DNA of 64,000 nucleotides. Origin: Ancylobacter dichloromethanicus (lineage in GTDB: Bacteria > Pseudomonadota > Alphaproteobacteria > Rhizobiales > Xanthobacteraceae). The stretch spans positions 1 through 64,000 of the forward strand of contig NZ_JAHBGC010000017.1 in the NCBI RefSeq assembly GCF_018390645.1, written 5' to 3'. The translations under genes and the position numbers were made by a program. Below, in pieces: positions 32,100 through 42,600 of the stretch (position 1 is the stretch's first letter; every line of letters starts with the position of its first letter). A model generated the notes under the pieces. It was given only the letters and a program-made list of their open reading frames with translations, was not told where the DNA came from and ran no database searches.

Positions 32100-32907
32100 A
32101 GGCGGCGGCGCCGGCGCCGGGGCTGGCGCCGGTGGCGAAGGTGGCGCCGGGGCGGCTGGCGCTGCCGGTGGCGGAGCCGCCGACCCGTGGAAACGGGACT
32201 TCATCCCCGAAAGCATGTACGGCGCCACGCCGGAGGAGACCTTCGGCAAGCTCGCCGACGCCTGGAAGGGCCTGCGCGAGGGCGAGAGCAAGCGCCCGCA
32301 GCCCGGCAAGAGCGCGGAGGACTACACCTTCGACGCTTCGAAAAACGAGAAAATCGCACCCTATTTCAAGGATGCGGCCAGCGACCCGTTCCTGAAGGTG
32401 GCGCAGGAAGTCGCCCTCAAGGTGGGCATGCCGAAGGAGCATTTCGGCGCGTTCGTCACCCAGCTCTATGAGCAGGCGGTCGACAACAAGCTGCTGGGGC
32501 CGGTGTATTCGCCCGAGACCGAAGCCCGCACGCTGGCCCAGCGCCTGGCGCCGGGCAAGAGCTGGGACGAGGCCAAGCCGATCGTCGCCAAGGCGCAGGC
32601 CGACGCGGTCGGCTTCACCGATGTGCTGGGCCAGCAGCTGAAACTCTCGGATGGCGCCAAGGCGCTGCTCGGCGCGCTGGCGGACGAGGCGGACGGCGTG
32701 GAGATGATCACCGCCCTTTCGGGCGCCATGAAGCAGGTGCCCGGCTTCGCCCTGCCGGGCGTGAAGGGCGGCGACACCGGCGGTTGGACGAAGGAGAGCC
32801 TCGACAAGGCGATGACCGATCCCCGCGCCAATCCCTATGCGCGCGAGTACGACAAGGATTTCCGAGCCAGGATCGATGCCGGGTTTCGTCAGCTGCACGG
32901 CAACTGA
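32017..32907 (+). CDS. Capsid assembly scaffolding protein
   Basis: 296 residues. An Ala/Gly-rich, disordered N-terminus (about 17-55) is followed by PWKRDFIPESMYGATPEETFGKLADAWKGLRE..YTFDASKNEKIAPYFKDAA and a helical C-terminus ending FRARIDAGFRQLHGN, the layout of podovirus scaffolding proteins placed between connector and capsid. GGAGACG precedes the ATG at 32017. Confidence 0.8.
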   Translation: MFTRYQGLWAMVLRNGEAGAGAGAAGAEGGGAGAGAGAGGEGGAGAAGAAGGGAADPWKRDFIPESMYGATPEETFGKLADAWKGLREGESKRPQPGKSAEDYTFDASKNEKIAPYFKDAASDPFLKVAQEVALKVGMPKEHFGAFVTQLYEQAVDNKLLGPVYSPETEARTLAQRLAPGKSWDEAKPIVAKAQADAVGFTDVLGQQLKLSDGAKALLGALADEADGVEMITALSGAMKQVPGFALPGVKGGDTGGWTKESLDKAMTDPRANPYAREYDKDFRARIDAGFRQLHGN

Positions 32908-33055
32908 CGCGACCCTCGGTTGACGCACGCCCGGCCGCGCGAGGATCGGTGCATTCCAGGGAATGCCCCGCGCGCGGCCCGGCCTTAAAACCCCGACGCT
33001 GCAAGCGGCTCTCGTCCCCGGAGATTGGCAATCTCAACGCAAGGGAACGAGACCC

Positions 33056-33949
33056 ATGGCTCTTGAAGCACCCGCCTGGTTCGTCGAGCAGTACAAATCC
33101 GGCGTCAAACATGTTTTCCAGTCCAAGGGCTTCAAGCTGAAGCCCACCGTGCTGCCCGAAGGTCGCGTGGATGGCGCGACCGTGCACTGGCCGGTGTTCG
33201 GCACGTTCGACATGCAGGAAGCCGATGGCGCGGACGAAGCGGCGCCGGTCAACCCGCAGATGGGCGATGTCAGCGCGACCGTGCGCGACTACGAGGCGCT
33301 CTACGAGATCAAGAAAAAGGATCTCACCAAGATGACCGCCAACGAGCAGCAGGCGGCGGTCGAGGCGGGTGGCAAGGCAGTCGGCCGCAAGGTCGACAGC
33401 ATCATCATGAACGCGCTCAACGATGCCGCCGTGGCCAATTCCGGCATCCAGCTCGGCGGCGCTTCCGCCGTTTTCGACCTGGAGGCGGCGCTGACCTCCT
33501 GCGACGTGCTGCAGGACGACGATCAGATCGAGTGGGACGGCGACGTGACCGCCGTCATTCCCACCCGCTGGTTCAACCGGCTGATGCTGTACAAGGAATT
33601 CAACACCGCCGAATGGATCGGCGCTGATCTCGGCTTCCCGACCGGCGTGCGCGGCAAGGTCTGGAACGGCGTCAAATGGCTGCCGCTCTCGAAGAAGGAG
33701 ATGCTGATCCCGGGCGCCAACCAGGCGTACGGCTTCATGTATCACCGCACCGCCGCCGGCTACTTCAGCAACTACGAAGGCGACGTGACGATCCAGTGGG
33801 ACAACCGCAAGGGTGTCTGGACCGTGCGCTTCGACCTGCAGGCCGTGGCGAAGTCCATCTTCAGCGACGCCAAGGGCATCCGCCGGCTTCACTACCTCAC
33901 CAATACCGCCATCGAGCGACCGGTGCAGCGCACCCAGACGGTTGCCTGA
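33056..33949 (+). CDS. Major capsid protein
   Basis: 297 residues. Identified by position after the scaffold and by sequence: FVEQYKSGVKHVFQSKGFKLKPTV..DYEALYEIKKKDLTKMTANEQQAAVEAGGKAVGRKVDSIIMNAL, then AVIPTRWFNRLMLYKEFNTAEWIGADL, as in HK97-fold podovirus capsids with a P-domain sheet and spine helix. AAGGGA precedes the ATG. The 148-base leader upstream contains a GCATTCC-AG-GGAATGC hairpin (32951-32966). Confidence 0.85.
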   Translation: MALEAPAWFVEQYKSGVKHVFQSKGFKLKPTVLPEGRVDGATVHWPVFGTFDMQEADGADEAAPVNPQMGDVSATVRDYEALYEIKKKDLTKMTANEQQAAVEAGGKAVGRKVDSIIMNALNDAAVANSGIQLGGASAVFDLEAALTSCDVLQDDDQIEWDGDVTAVIPTRWFNRLMLYKEFNTAEWIGADLGFPTGVRGKVWNGVKWLPLSKKEMLIPGANQAYGFMYHRTAAGYFSNYEGDVTIQWDNRKGVWTVRFDLQAVAKSIFSDAKGIRRLHYLTNTAIERPVQRTQTVA

Positions 33950-34015
33950 ACCCAGCCATGACGACGGCGACGCCGCCGGCGCCGCCGCCCTCCCCCATCA
34001 TTTGAGGAACCTGCC

Positions 34016-34306
34016 ATGGCCTTCGACAAGAAGTATCTGCGTGCCTTCTCCTCCGCCGGCGCGGCCTCCGCCGCCGGCGAGACCGGCCAGCGCTTCTGGC
34101 ACTACAAGCACCCGACGGACGATTGGGCGACGATCGGCGGTGCCGGTTATTGGAACGGCGCCCGCAGCTATGTGAAGCCGGGCGACCCCGTCTTCATCTC
34201 CGGCGATCTCGGCGGCACGCCGTTCTTCCGCCAGCTCATGTTCGCCACCGTGCCGGCCTCCGGCAACGTGACGGTGACGGAACTCGCCGTCACCCATCCC
34301 GAGTAG
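34016..34306 (+). CDS. Small head-region protein, possible capsid decoration
   Basis: 96 residues. AETGQRFWHYKHPTDDW-like text (RFWHYKHPTDDWATIGGAGYWNGARSYVKPGDPVFISGDLGG) suggests a compact beta domain, seen after capsid genes of related prophages. GAGGAAC precedes the ATG. A terminator follows, so it ends the capsid transcription unit. A decoration or head-completion role is inferred from position only. Confidence 0.6.
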   Translation: MAFDKKYLRAFSSAGAASAAGETGQRFWHYKHPTDDWATIGGAGYWNGARSYVKPGDPVFISGDLGGTPFFRQLMFATVPASGNVTVTELAVTHPE

Positions 34307-34325
34307 CCCCCTCCCTGGGCCACCT

Positions 34326-34357
34326 GCCCCGGCGCAGCCGCGCGCCGGGGCCTTTTC
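34326..34357 (+). terminator. Intrinsic terminator after the capsid genes
   Basis: GCCCCGGCGC (34326-34335) and GCGCCGGGGC (34342-34351) form a perfect ten-base stem with a six-base loop, followed by CTTTTC. It separates the capsid unit from the tail genes and would lower tail gene expression relative to capsid. Confidence 0.75.
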
Positions 34358-34375
34358 TCCTGACACGAGGCCGCC

Positions 34376-34996
34376 ATGCTGGAGCCGATCGACGTCGTCA
34401 ACGAGGCGGCCTTCCTGGCCGGCGCCACGCCGCTGGCCAGCCTCGACGCCAGCACCCAGACCGCCGCCGGCGCCCGGCTGGCCTATGACCGGCTGCTGGG
34501 CCACATGCTCGGCATTCACTGGTTTTCGTGGTCGCTCTCCACCCGCCAGCTCTCGCGCCTTGCCGATGCGGTGCCGCTGACCGGCTACAAATACGTGTTC
34601 GCCCTGCCGCCCGACCGTGTCGGCAACCCGCGCGCCATCATCGCCGACATCAAGCGGCCGGATGCGCTGTACCCCACCTATCTGCTGGAAGGCGACCAGG
34701 TGCACGCGGACGATGATCCGCTGTTCGCCCGCATCCGCACCAAGGCGCCGCCGCGCCTGTGGAGCGGGCCGTTCCGCGAGGCCTTCACCGTCGCGCTGGC
34801 GGCCAATTTCGCCTACTCGCTCAAGCGCAACCGGGGGCTGGCCAGCGAGCTGAAGCTGGACGCCTTCGGCCCGCCCTCGATGTCCGATCGCGGCGGCAAG
34901 ATGCTGGCCGCCATTCTCGACGACGGCCAGTCCACCCCGTCGATGGAAAACCCCGTCCTGGCCTATGACCCGCTGACCACGGCGTGGGGGTCCTGA
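34376..34996 (+). CDS. Tail tubular protein A (T7 gp11-like)
   Basis: 206 residues. EPIDVVNEAAFLAGATPLASLD..AARLAYDRLLGHMLGIHWFSWSL-type text and FALPPDRVGNPRAIIAD..YLLEGDQVHADDDPLFARI match the gatekeeper ring protein family of podoviruses, which sits between portal and nozzle. CACGAGG precedes the ATG. It is followed after one base by the tube B gene. Confidence 0.85.
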   Translation: MLEPIDVVNEAAFLAGATPLASLDASTQTAAGARLAYDRLLGHMLGIHWFSWSLSTRQLSRLADAVPLTGYKYVFALPPDRVGNPRAIIADIKRPDALYPTYLLEGDQVHADDDPLFARIRTKAPPRLWSGPFREAFTVALAANFAYSLKRNRGLASELKLDAFGPPSMSDRGGKMLAAILDDGQSTPSMENPVLAYDPLTTAWGS

Positions 34997-34997
34997 C

Positions 34998-37463
34998 ATG
35001 GCGGGCCAGTCCGGCAAGGAACAGGCTTCCTTCGCCAGCGGCGAGCTGGGAGACCTGCTCGCCGAGCGCAAGAACCTGAAATATTACCGTTCCGGCCTGA
35101 AGCGGGCGGAGAACATGGTGGCGACCCCGCAGGGGCCGGCCTCGCAGCGCCCCTATACGCGGCTGATCGGCCGGCGCCGGCCGGTGCTCGCCGCCATCAG
35201 CCTCGCCGGCGCCACGCTCGGCGCGCCCTCGGGCGGCACCGCCGGCAACGCGACCGATGGCGACGACGAAACGCTGCTGACCACCGGTGAAATCACCGGC
35301 GGGCCGCATGTCGTGTTCACCGCCACCTTCGCCGCGCCGGTGGCGGTCGCCGCCGTGGACGTGGACCGCTACCGCCTGTCGACCGGCACCGGCACGATCG
35401 AGGTGCAGTACCAGACGGGCGCCGGCTGGAGCGCGCTCAACGGGCCGCGCAAGCTGCTGGCGGGCAACCGCTCGCGCCGCTTCTGCGCGCCGCCGACGCA
35501 GCCGGTGACCGCCAGCGCCTGGCGCGTCGTCGCCGCCCTGTCGGAAGCCGCCACGATGTCGATCGACGAAGTGGCCTTCCTCAACGAGAGCGCCACCTTC
35601 GCCACCGCGCGGGTGCGCTCCTTCGGCTTTTCCCGCGATGTCGCCTACGACCTGGTGCTGACGCAGGGCCATGGCGATGTCTATGCCGCCACCGGCGGCT
35701 GGCTCACCGGCTTCGCCCTGCCGCACAGCGGCGAGGAGGCGCGCGGGCGCTGGCGCCAGCGGCTGAACACCGGCCTGCTGTTTTCCACCGGCCGGCCGCC
35801 CTGGCGGGTGTTTCGCGAGAATGACGATCTCGAGTGGCAGTGCGGCGCCGCGCCGCTGAAGAATATCCCGCGCCATGATTTCGGCGATACCGATTATGAC
35901 AACGCCGTCGCGGCCGTGTGGAACCTCGCCTTCGTCAATGTGGGGATCGCGGCATGGTTCACGATCACCGTCGACGGTGAGGAAACCGGCTCGATCAACC
36001 CTGCCGGCGATATCGGGGCCGCCATAAAGACCGAGATCGAGAAACTGGAAGGTATCGAGCCCGGCATCAGCGTCGCCGCCTACATCGGCGGGGGATACGG
36101 TTCCGCCTCCATCACCTTCAGCGGCGACGGCAATGAAGGCCCGGTGACGATAAACTCCACAAGGGTGCTGAACGTCGCCGACGCGGCGGTGAGCTGGTCG
36201 CGCGCCACGCGCGGCGATCTCGGCGGAGAAGATATCTTCTCCGATGCGCGGGGCTGGCCGACCGCCGGGATTTTCTACCAGCAGCGGCTGTTGATGGGCG
36301 GTTCGCCCGGCGTGCCCAACGCCATCGTGGCGAGCGAAACCGGCGATTTTTATGAGCTGAACGCCAACCTCACCCCCGCCACCGCGCCCTTCGTCGCCCC
36401 GATGGACACGGATGAGGACGAGGCGATCGAGGAATTCATCGCCGCCCGCGCGCTGATGCTGATGACCAGCCGGGGCGAATACTGGATCTCGAATACCGCG
36501 ATCTCCAAGGACCAGCCGCTGAACCCGATCAAGGCCTCGAGCAATGGCTGCGCGCGCGGCGTGCCTGTGGTGGAAAACGAAGGCGCCGCCGTGTTCGCCG
36601 ACCGCTCCGGCAGCGTGCTCTGCGATTTCCGCTACAACGAAGTCGACCAGACCTATGTGTCCGCCCGTCTCTCCCTTCTCGCCTCGCACCTGGTGCGCGA
36701 CGTGGTGGACCTGGCGCTGAAGCGCACGGATGGCAGCTCCGACGCCAATATCCTCGCCTATGTGCAGGCCGACGGGCAGATGCGCTTCGTCACCCTGCTG
36801 CGCGAACAGGACGTGACCGCCTTCACCCGCGTGACCTCGGACGGGCTTTTCCGCGCCGTGGCGGTGAACGCCGCCAACCGCCTCACCGTGCTGGTGGACC
36901 GGCCGGTCGGCGGCGAAATGGTCTCCTTCGTCGAGCGCTTCGAGCAGGGGCTGCTGCTGGACCAGGCGGTGACGCTGACCCATGAGGAAGCCACCGCCAC
37001 CGTGACCGGCCTTGTCGACCATGAGGGGGCGGAAGTCTGGGCCGTCGCCGCCGGCGACGTGTTCGGCCCCTTCACCGTGGAAGGCGGCGCCATCACCCTG
37101 CCGGAGCCCGTGGGCGTGGTGACGGTGGGGCGCTGGACGCCCTTCCTGGCGCAGACACTGCCGCCTTCGCGCGAGATCGGCCCCGACATCGTGACCCAGT
37201 CGCGCATCGGCTACCACACGGTGCGGGTGTCGCTGGCGGACACCACCTCGGTGGCGCTGGGCGCCAATGGCGCGGCGGTCGAGGAAGTGTCGCTGATCGA
37301 CTATGGCGCGGCGATGGACGTGGCCGAGCTGGACGCCGGCTTCACCGGCCTGCGCGCGCGCGACGGGATTGCCGGCGATGCCGAGCAGCCGAACATGGTG
37401 GTGACCCAGCTGCGCCCGGGCCGCATCACCCTGCGTTCGATCACCGGCGAAGGAGACCTCTGA
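34998..37463 (+). CDS. Tail tubular protein B / nozzle (T7 gp12-like)
   Basis: 821 residues. FASGELGDLLAERKNLKYYRSGLKRAENMVATPQGPASQRP is the hallmark N-terminus of the T7 gp12 family; FYQQRLLMGGSPGVPNAIVASETGDFYELN and the DEAIEEFIAARALMLMTSRGEYWI region follow as in the beta-propeller nozzle. One insertion (about 315-400) is a beta-rich domain of unknown type. The last codon overlaps the next start. Forms the tail nozzle. Confidence 0.88.
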   Translation: MAGQSGKEQASFASGELGDLLAERKNLKYYRSGLKRAENMVATPQGPASQRPYTRLIGRRRPVLAAISLAGATLGAPSGGTAGNATDGDDETLLTTGEITGGPHVVFTATFAAPVAVAAVDVDRYRLSTGTGTIEVQYQTGAGWSALNGPRKLLAGNRSRRFCAPPTQPVTASAWRVVAALSEAATMSIDEVAFLNESATFATARVRSFGFSRDVAYDLVLTQGHGDVYAATGGWLTGFALPHSGEEARGRWRQRLNTGLLFSTGRPPWRVFRENDDLEWQCGAAPLKNIPRHDFGDTDYDNAVAAVWNLAFVNVGIAAWFTITVDGEETGSINPAGDIGAAIKTEIEKLEGIEPGISVAAYIGGGYGSASITFSGDGNEGPVTINSTRVLNVADAAVSWSRATRGDLGGEDIFSDARGWPTAGIFYQQRLLMGGSPGVPNAIVASETGDFYELNANLTPATAPFVAPMDTDEDEAIEEFIAARALMLMTSRGEYWISNTAISKDQPLNPIKASSNGCARGVPVVENEGAAVFADRSGSVLCDFRYNEVDQTYVSARLSLLASHLVRDVVDLALKRTDGSSDANILAYVQADGQMRFVTLLREQDVTAFTRVTSDGLFRAVAVNAANRLTVLVDRPVGGEMVSFVERFEQGLLLDQAVTLTHEEATATVTGLVDHEGAEVWAVAAGDVFGPFTVEGGAITLPEPVGVVTVGRWTPFLAQTLPPSREIGPDIVTQSRIGYHTVRVSLADTTSVALGANGAAVEEVSLIDYGAAMDVAELDAGFTGLRARDGIAGDAEQPNMVVTQLRPGRITLRSITGEGDL

Positions 37464-38047
37464 TGGAAATCGCGATTTCCGCCATCGCCGCGCTGGGCTC
37501 GACCCTCGCCACCGGGGCGACGGCTGCCACCGCCGCCGCGATCCCGGCGAGCGCGGCCGGCGCCTCGCTGGCCATAGAAGGGCTTGGCGCGGCGGCCGCC
37601 GCCGGCGGCACCGGGCTTTCCTCCATCCTCGGCGGCGTCGGCACGGCCGCCTCGATCCTGTCGGGCGGGACCTCGGTGCTTTCCGCCATGCGCACCATGG
37701 CGGCCGGCGACGCGAAGGGCGCCGAGATCGAGGCGCAGGCGATGGATGACCGCATGGCCGGCGTGCAGCGTCGCACCCGGTTCAAGCGCGAGGCGCTGGA
37801 CATTCTGGGCCAGAACGACGTGGCGGCCGCCGCCTCGGGCATCGACTTGGCCTATGGGCAGGCGGCCGACCAGCGCGCCCGCACCTGGGAGGATTTGACC
37901 CGGGAGAGCGAGATCGACCGCCAGCAGGAGGAAATGAGGCTCATGGGCTATCGCCGCGCCTCGCGCCGGGCCCGCTCGTCCGGCCAGCTCTCCGGCTTCC
38001 TGCAGCTTGGCGAGGGGCTGGCCTCGATGGCGGGGAGCTTCGGCTGA
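37463..38047 (+). CDS. Internal virion protein, gp14-like
   Basis: 194 residues. A hydrophobic Ala/Gly-rich N-terminal half (about 1-75: SAIAALGSTLATGATAATAAAIPASAAG, then LGAAAAAGGTG) is followed by MDDRMAGVQRRTRFKREALDILGQNDVAAAASGIDLAYGQAADQRARTWEDL, the pattern of the small ejected core protein of T7-like phages that forms a pore in the outer membrane. It overlaps both neighbours by one base. Confidence 0.78.
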   Translation: MEIAISAIAALGSTLATGATAATAAAIPASAAGASLAIEGLGAAAAAGGTGLSSILGGVGTAASILSGGTSVLSAMRTMAAGDAKGAEIEAQAMDDRMAGVQRRTRFKREALDILGQNDVAAAASGIDLAYGQAADQRARTWEDLTRESEIDRQQEEMRLMGYRRASRRARSSGQLSGFLQLGEGLASMAGSFG

Positions 38048-39663
38048 TGGCGCGCAACACCCTCCGCATCCAGCAGTTCATGGGGCAGGCCGCGCTGGGC
38101 ACCACGGTGGGCGGCGTGTCCGGCACCATCGCCGCCGAGGGCGATGCGCTCGCCGGCGTCTCCCGCCGCCTCGCCGCCAAGGCGGACGGCCTGGCCGCGA
38201 AGGCGGGCGAGCTGGCGGGCACGCAGGCCGCGCTGGACGGCAAGCCGACCCTGCGCCGCACCGGCTCGACCTATGCCGACGCCTTCGACCAGGCGGCGAT
38301 GACGACTTATGCGAACAAGCTCTCCACCCGGCTAATCGGAGAGGCGTCGGCCGTTGCCGATGCCGCCGGCGCCGATCCGGCGGCACTCGCCACCGGCTTC
38401 GACGAACTGCGCGGCCGCATGCTGGCCGATGACGTGCTGCCCGACCCCGTGGCGCGCGCGGCCTTCGAGACGCAGTTCGGCCGCATACGGATGGCGGCGG
38501 AACGGCGCGCCGGTCGCGCGGCGGCGGGTATCGCGCTGGCGCAGACCCGAGACGAGGCGCACGGCGCCATTGAGGCGCAGCGGGGAAACCTGCGCACGCA
38601 GGCGGCCGCCTACGGCTTCGACGAAGACGGGTTGGCGGCGACGCAAGCCGAGGCGGCGAATACGCTGGACATCATCCGCCGCAACGCCGCCATCGGCGTG
38701 CTGACGCCTTCACAGGCGGAGCGGCTGGAAAAGGGTGTCCAGTATGACCGCGCGGCCGGCCATGTCGCCGGGGCCTATGAGGGGTTGGCCAGCGACGAGG
38801 CGCGCCGCGACTTCGTCGACCAGCTCGAGGACGACTATGTCGCCGGTCGCGGTGTGGTGAAGGGGCTTCCGGGGCCGGCGTTTGAGGGCATCGTGCGCGA
38901 CCTCGACCGTCGCACACGCGCCAGCGAAAGGGCCACGACCCGCGCCGAGGCCGAGCAGCAGGGTGCGACGGAAAAGGCGGGCCTCTCCCTGCTCGCGCAG
39001 GGAAAGCTCGATCGCGGCTGGCTGGACGCCAACGCCGACGCTCTCGGTACCGGAGCCTACCGCCGCTTCGACCGGGCCTTGTCCCGCCCGCCGGCGGCGG
39101 CGACGGACCCACAAACGTACGGGCTTCTGCTGCTGGAAGCCTCGGACGATCCGCAGGGCGCGCTGAAAGGCGCCTTCGACGCCTATCGGGAGGGGCGGCT
39201 CGACCGCACGGCGTTCAACAAGATACACGGCGCGGCGATGCGCGCCGAGCAGGGCGACCGTCCGGAATGGGTGGGCGAACTGCGTCGCGATCTCCTGACC
39301 CGGCTCCAGCCCGGCGAGCGGCAGCCGGGCGCCGAGGCGGTCCGCCAGCTCGACGCCGGCGACGCATTCGAGGCGTGGGTGGCAGCCAATCCGGGCGCCA
39401 CCACGGAACAGGCGCGCGATGCCGCCGATGCACTCGTGGACCGCTACCGGGGCGCCGCGGTGAAGAACGAGCGCAATGAGTTGCCCCTGCCGCGCTATGT
39501 GACCGAGGCCCGCGAAAAGGTCGGCGTCGACACGCTGCGCGCGGCGGCCACACGGCTCAAGGCCGCCATCGACGCGGGCGACCTCACCGAAGTCGAACAG
39601 GCGGCCGAAATCGAGAACCTGCGCCGCTGGGGCGACCTGCTGCGCCGCGATACAGGGAAGTAG
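38047..39663 (+). CDS. Internal virion protein, gp15-like
   Basis: 538 residues, nearly all helical and Ala/Arg-rich (FDQAAMTTYANKLSTRLIGEASAVADAAGADPAALATGFDELRGRMLADDVLPD..). This matches the second ejected core protein of T7-like virions in size, position and composition, though sequence identity is too low to see directly. No enzyme motif. Confidence 0.72.
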   Translation: MARNTLRIQQFMGQAALGTTVGGVSGTIAAEGDALAGVSRRLAAKADGLAAKAGELAGTQAALDGKPTLRRTGSTYADAFDQAAMTTYANKLSTRLIGEASAVADAAGADPAALATGFDELRGRMLADDVLPDPVARAAFETQFGRIRMAAERRAGRAAAGIALAQTRDEAHGAIEAQRGNLRTQAAAYGFDEDGLAATQAEAANTLDIIRRNAAIGVLTPSQAERLEKGVQYDRAAGHVAGAYEGLASDEARRDFVDQLEDDYVAGRGVVKGLPGPAFEGIVRDLDRRTRASERATTRAEAEQQGATEKAGLSLLAQGKLDRGWLDANADALGTGAYRRFDRALSRPPAAATDPQTYGLLLLEASDDPQGALKGAFDAYREGRLDRTAFNKIHGAAMRAEQGDRPEWVGELRRDLLTRLQPGERQPGAEAVRQLDAGDAFEAWVAANPGATTEQARDAADALVDRYRGAAVKNERNELPLPRYVTEAREKVGVDTLRAAATRLKAAIDAGDLTEVEQAAEIENLRRWGDLLRRDTGK

Positions 39664-39665
39664 CG

Positions 39666-42600
39666 ATGCCGGACGCCTATGAGGAAATCGACGCGATCAT
39701 CAACACGCTGCCCGCGCCGGAGCCCGTAGCCGGCGCTCTCGGTCGCCGCTTCGACGCAACGTCGCGCGAAGACGATCTTCGGTGGCTGGACGGCTTCATC
39801 ACCTCGGGGCCGAACCAGCCGCAGGCGCCCCAGGCGGCGATGCCGGAGCAAGCCGGAGGCAGCACGCCCCGGATCATGATCCGGCCGGAGGGCGCTAAGT
39901 CCCTGGCGGGCCGCGTCGCCGCCGATGTGGCGCGAGGCGCCACGGAAGCGCCACGCCAGATACTTGGCGGCATGCGGGACGCGGCACAGGCGGCCATCGA
40001 CCTTGGCGACTGGCTGGCCGACAGTCTCGAAGAGATCGCCCCTCTCGGCGGTGTCCGCGTTTTCGACGAACAGGGGAATTTCGCGCCCGGCTACGTGCCG
40101 GCCGGCGATCCGAGCCTTGCGCCGGATAAGACCGGCGGCGAACTTCCGGCCGTGAAGGAGGCGACGACGACGACGGGCGGCGTCGTGCGCGGCGTGGCGC
40201 AGTTCCTCACCGGCTTCGCCGGCGCCGGCGCCGCGATGGGCGCGGCGGCAAAGGGCGCGCCTCTGGCCCGTGCGGCGCTGCAGGGTGGGCTCGCGGACTT
40301 CACGGCGTTCGACGGGCAGCAGCAGCGGCTTTCCAACCTGATCGAGCAGGTGCCGGCGCTGGCAAATCCGGTGACCGATTATCTCGCCGCCGATGCCGGG
40401 GACGGCGAGATCGAGGGCCGGTTCAAGAACGCGCTGGAGGGCCTTGGTCTCGGCGCTATGACGGAGGGGCTGTTCCGTGCCGTGCGTTATGTCCGCGACG
40501 GCCAGCGCGCCGCGCGCACCGCCGGACCCGAAACCATGGCGGCGCGCGCCGAGGCGGCACCTCCGGAAGCGCGGCCGCTGGACCTTCTGGGCGATGAGGC
40601 GGCCCCTCTGCTCGCGAAGGCCGAAGGGCCTTCACCGGAAATTCCGGCTGGCACCCCTTCGGCCGCCGACATCAAATTGACGTCGGCGGATCGCGTCGCC
40701 GGCGACCTTGGCGTGCCGGCGGACGTGGCGGCGCGCGGGGTTGCCGGGCGCGCCCGCGATGCGCGGCAGGCTGGCGCCCCGGCGGCGCCGGTGAAGGGCG
40801 AGCCTTCGACCTACATCAACTTCGCCCGCATAAACGCCGATGCCGACGTGAAGCAGGTGATGGCGGACCTTGCCGACGCCTTCAAGGGCGACATCGACGC
40901 CGCCCGGCGGGGCGTGCGGACCAATGACGCCACGCTGCGCGCTGCCGGCTCTGTCGATGCGTGGCAGACGCTGGCCGGCCGACGCACGGGCGAGCCGCTG
41001 AATGCCGAGCAATCGGTGGCCGCGCGCCGGTTGTGGGAGGCTTCGGCCGCGAAGCTTATGGAAGTCGCGGATGCGGCGTCGCTGACGCCGACACCTGAAA
41101 ACCTGTACCAGTTCCGCAAGATGATGGCGGTGCATCACGCGGTGCAGCGTGAAGTGATCGCGGCGCGGACCGAGACCGCCCGCGCCCTGCAAAGCTGGGC
41201 GATCCCCGTCGGCGGCGGCGGCGCCGAACGGCTGCGCGCCATCGAGAACGTGCTCGCCTCCCATGGCGGCACGGAAGCGGCGCAGGCGCTGGCGCAGCGC
41301 GTGGCGGCGCTCAGCCGCGTGCCGGGCGGCATCGGCGTGCTCGACGATGTCGTGGAGAAGGGCGTGCTCTCCCGCTCGCTCGACACGGCGAAGGAAGTCT
41401 GGATCAACGCGCTGCTGTCGAACCCGAAGACGCACATGGTCAACATGCTGTCGAACGCCAGCGTGCTGGGCATCGGCATGGTGGAACGGGCGGCGGCGGC
41501 GCGCTGGAGCCAGGCTATCGGTTCCGGCGACATCCTGCCCGGCGAGGCGGCGGCACTGGCTTATGGCTCCGCCATGTCGATGCGCGAAGCTTTCCGGGCG
41601 TTCTGGCTGGCGCTGAAAACCGGCAACAGCGCCTTTGGCGCCGCAACCACCAAGGTGGGCGATGTCGGCTTCGACCGCGCTGTCTCGGCTGCGAACTGGC
41701 GCATCAGCCCCGACAACTGGATGGGGAAGGCGGTCGACGGGCTCGGTGCCTTCGCCAACCTGCCGACGCGTTTCCTCGGTGCGGAGGATGATTTCTTCAA
41801 GACCATCGGCTATCGCGGCGAGGTGCATGCGCAGGCTTTCCGGCAGGCGGCCGAGGAAGTGCGCGCCGGCGCTCTGACGCAGAAGGACTTCAAGGCCCGC
41901 GTGGCGGCACTGGCGGCCGACCCTCCCGAAAACATCCGCCTCGCGGCCGTCGACGCGGCGCTGTACCAGACCTTTACCTCAAAACCCGGGGTCGTGATCG
42001 GCGCCATAAATGGATTGGACCGGCGGCTGGCGACGGGCTCGCCCGGCGCGCGCCTCTCGTCATTTGCCCTGCGCATGCTCATGCCATTCCGGAACACGCC
42101 GGCGAACATCATGAAGTTCGCCTTCGAGCGCACGCCGCTGGCGCCGCTGATGGCGAGCTACCGCGAGGCGGTGGCCCGGGGCGGCGCTGATGCCGACATT
42201 GCGCGCACGCGGATGGCACTCGGATCCATGACGCTGCTCGCGGTGATGGATCTCGCCTTCGACGGCCATATCAGCGGCGGCGGCCCGCGCAACGACCGCA
42301 AGCGTGGCACCCGCGACGCCATGGAACGGTCAGGCTGGCAGCCCTATTCGATCCGCCTGGGCAACACATGGGTGTCCTACAAGCGCACCGACCCCATCGG
42401 GATGACCTTCGGTCTCGCCGCCGACATCGCGGAGATCGTGAACAATGGCGACCTCGATGACGACGCTGCCGAAGACCTGACCGAGGCCATGGCCGGGGCG
42501 GCGGCCGCCTTCGGCGCGCAAGTGCTCGACAAGACCTATATGTCGGGCATCGCCGGCTTCATGGATGCGCTCCAGAACCCGAACAAATCAGCCGGCTTCG

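Noticed and set aside
34821..37217. 798-codon minus-strand frame opposite tail tube B
   Set aside because: The plus strand encodes the recognisable T7 gp12-like protein; the antisense text has no domain.
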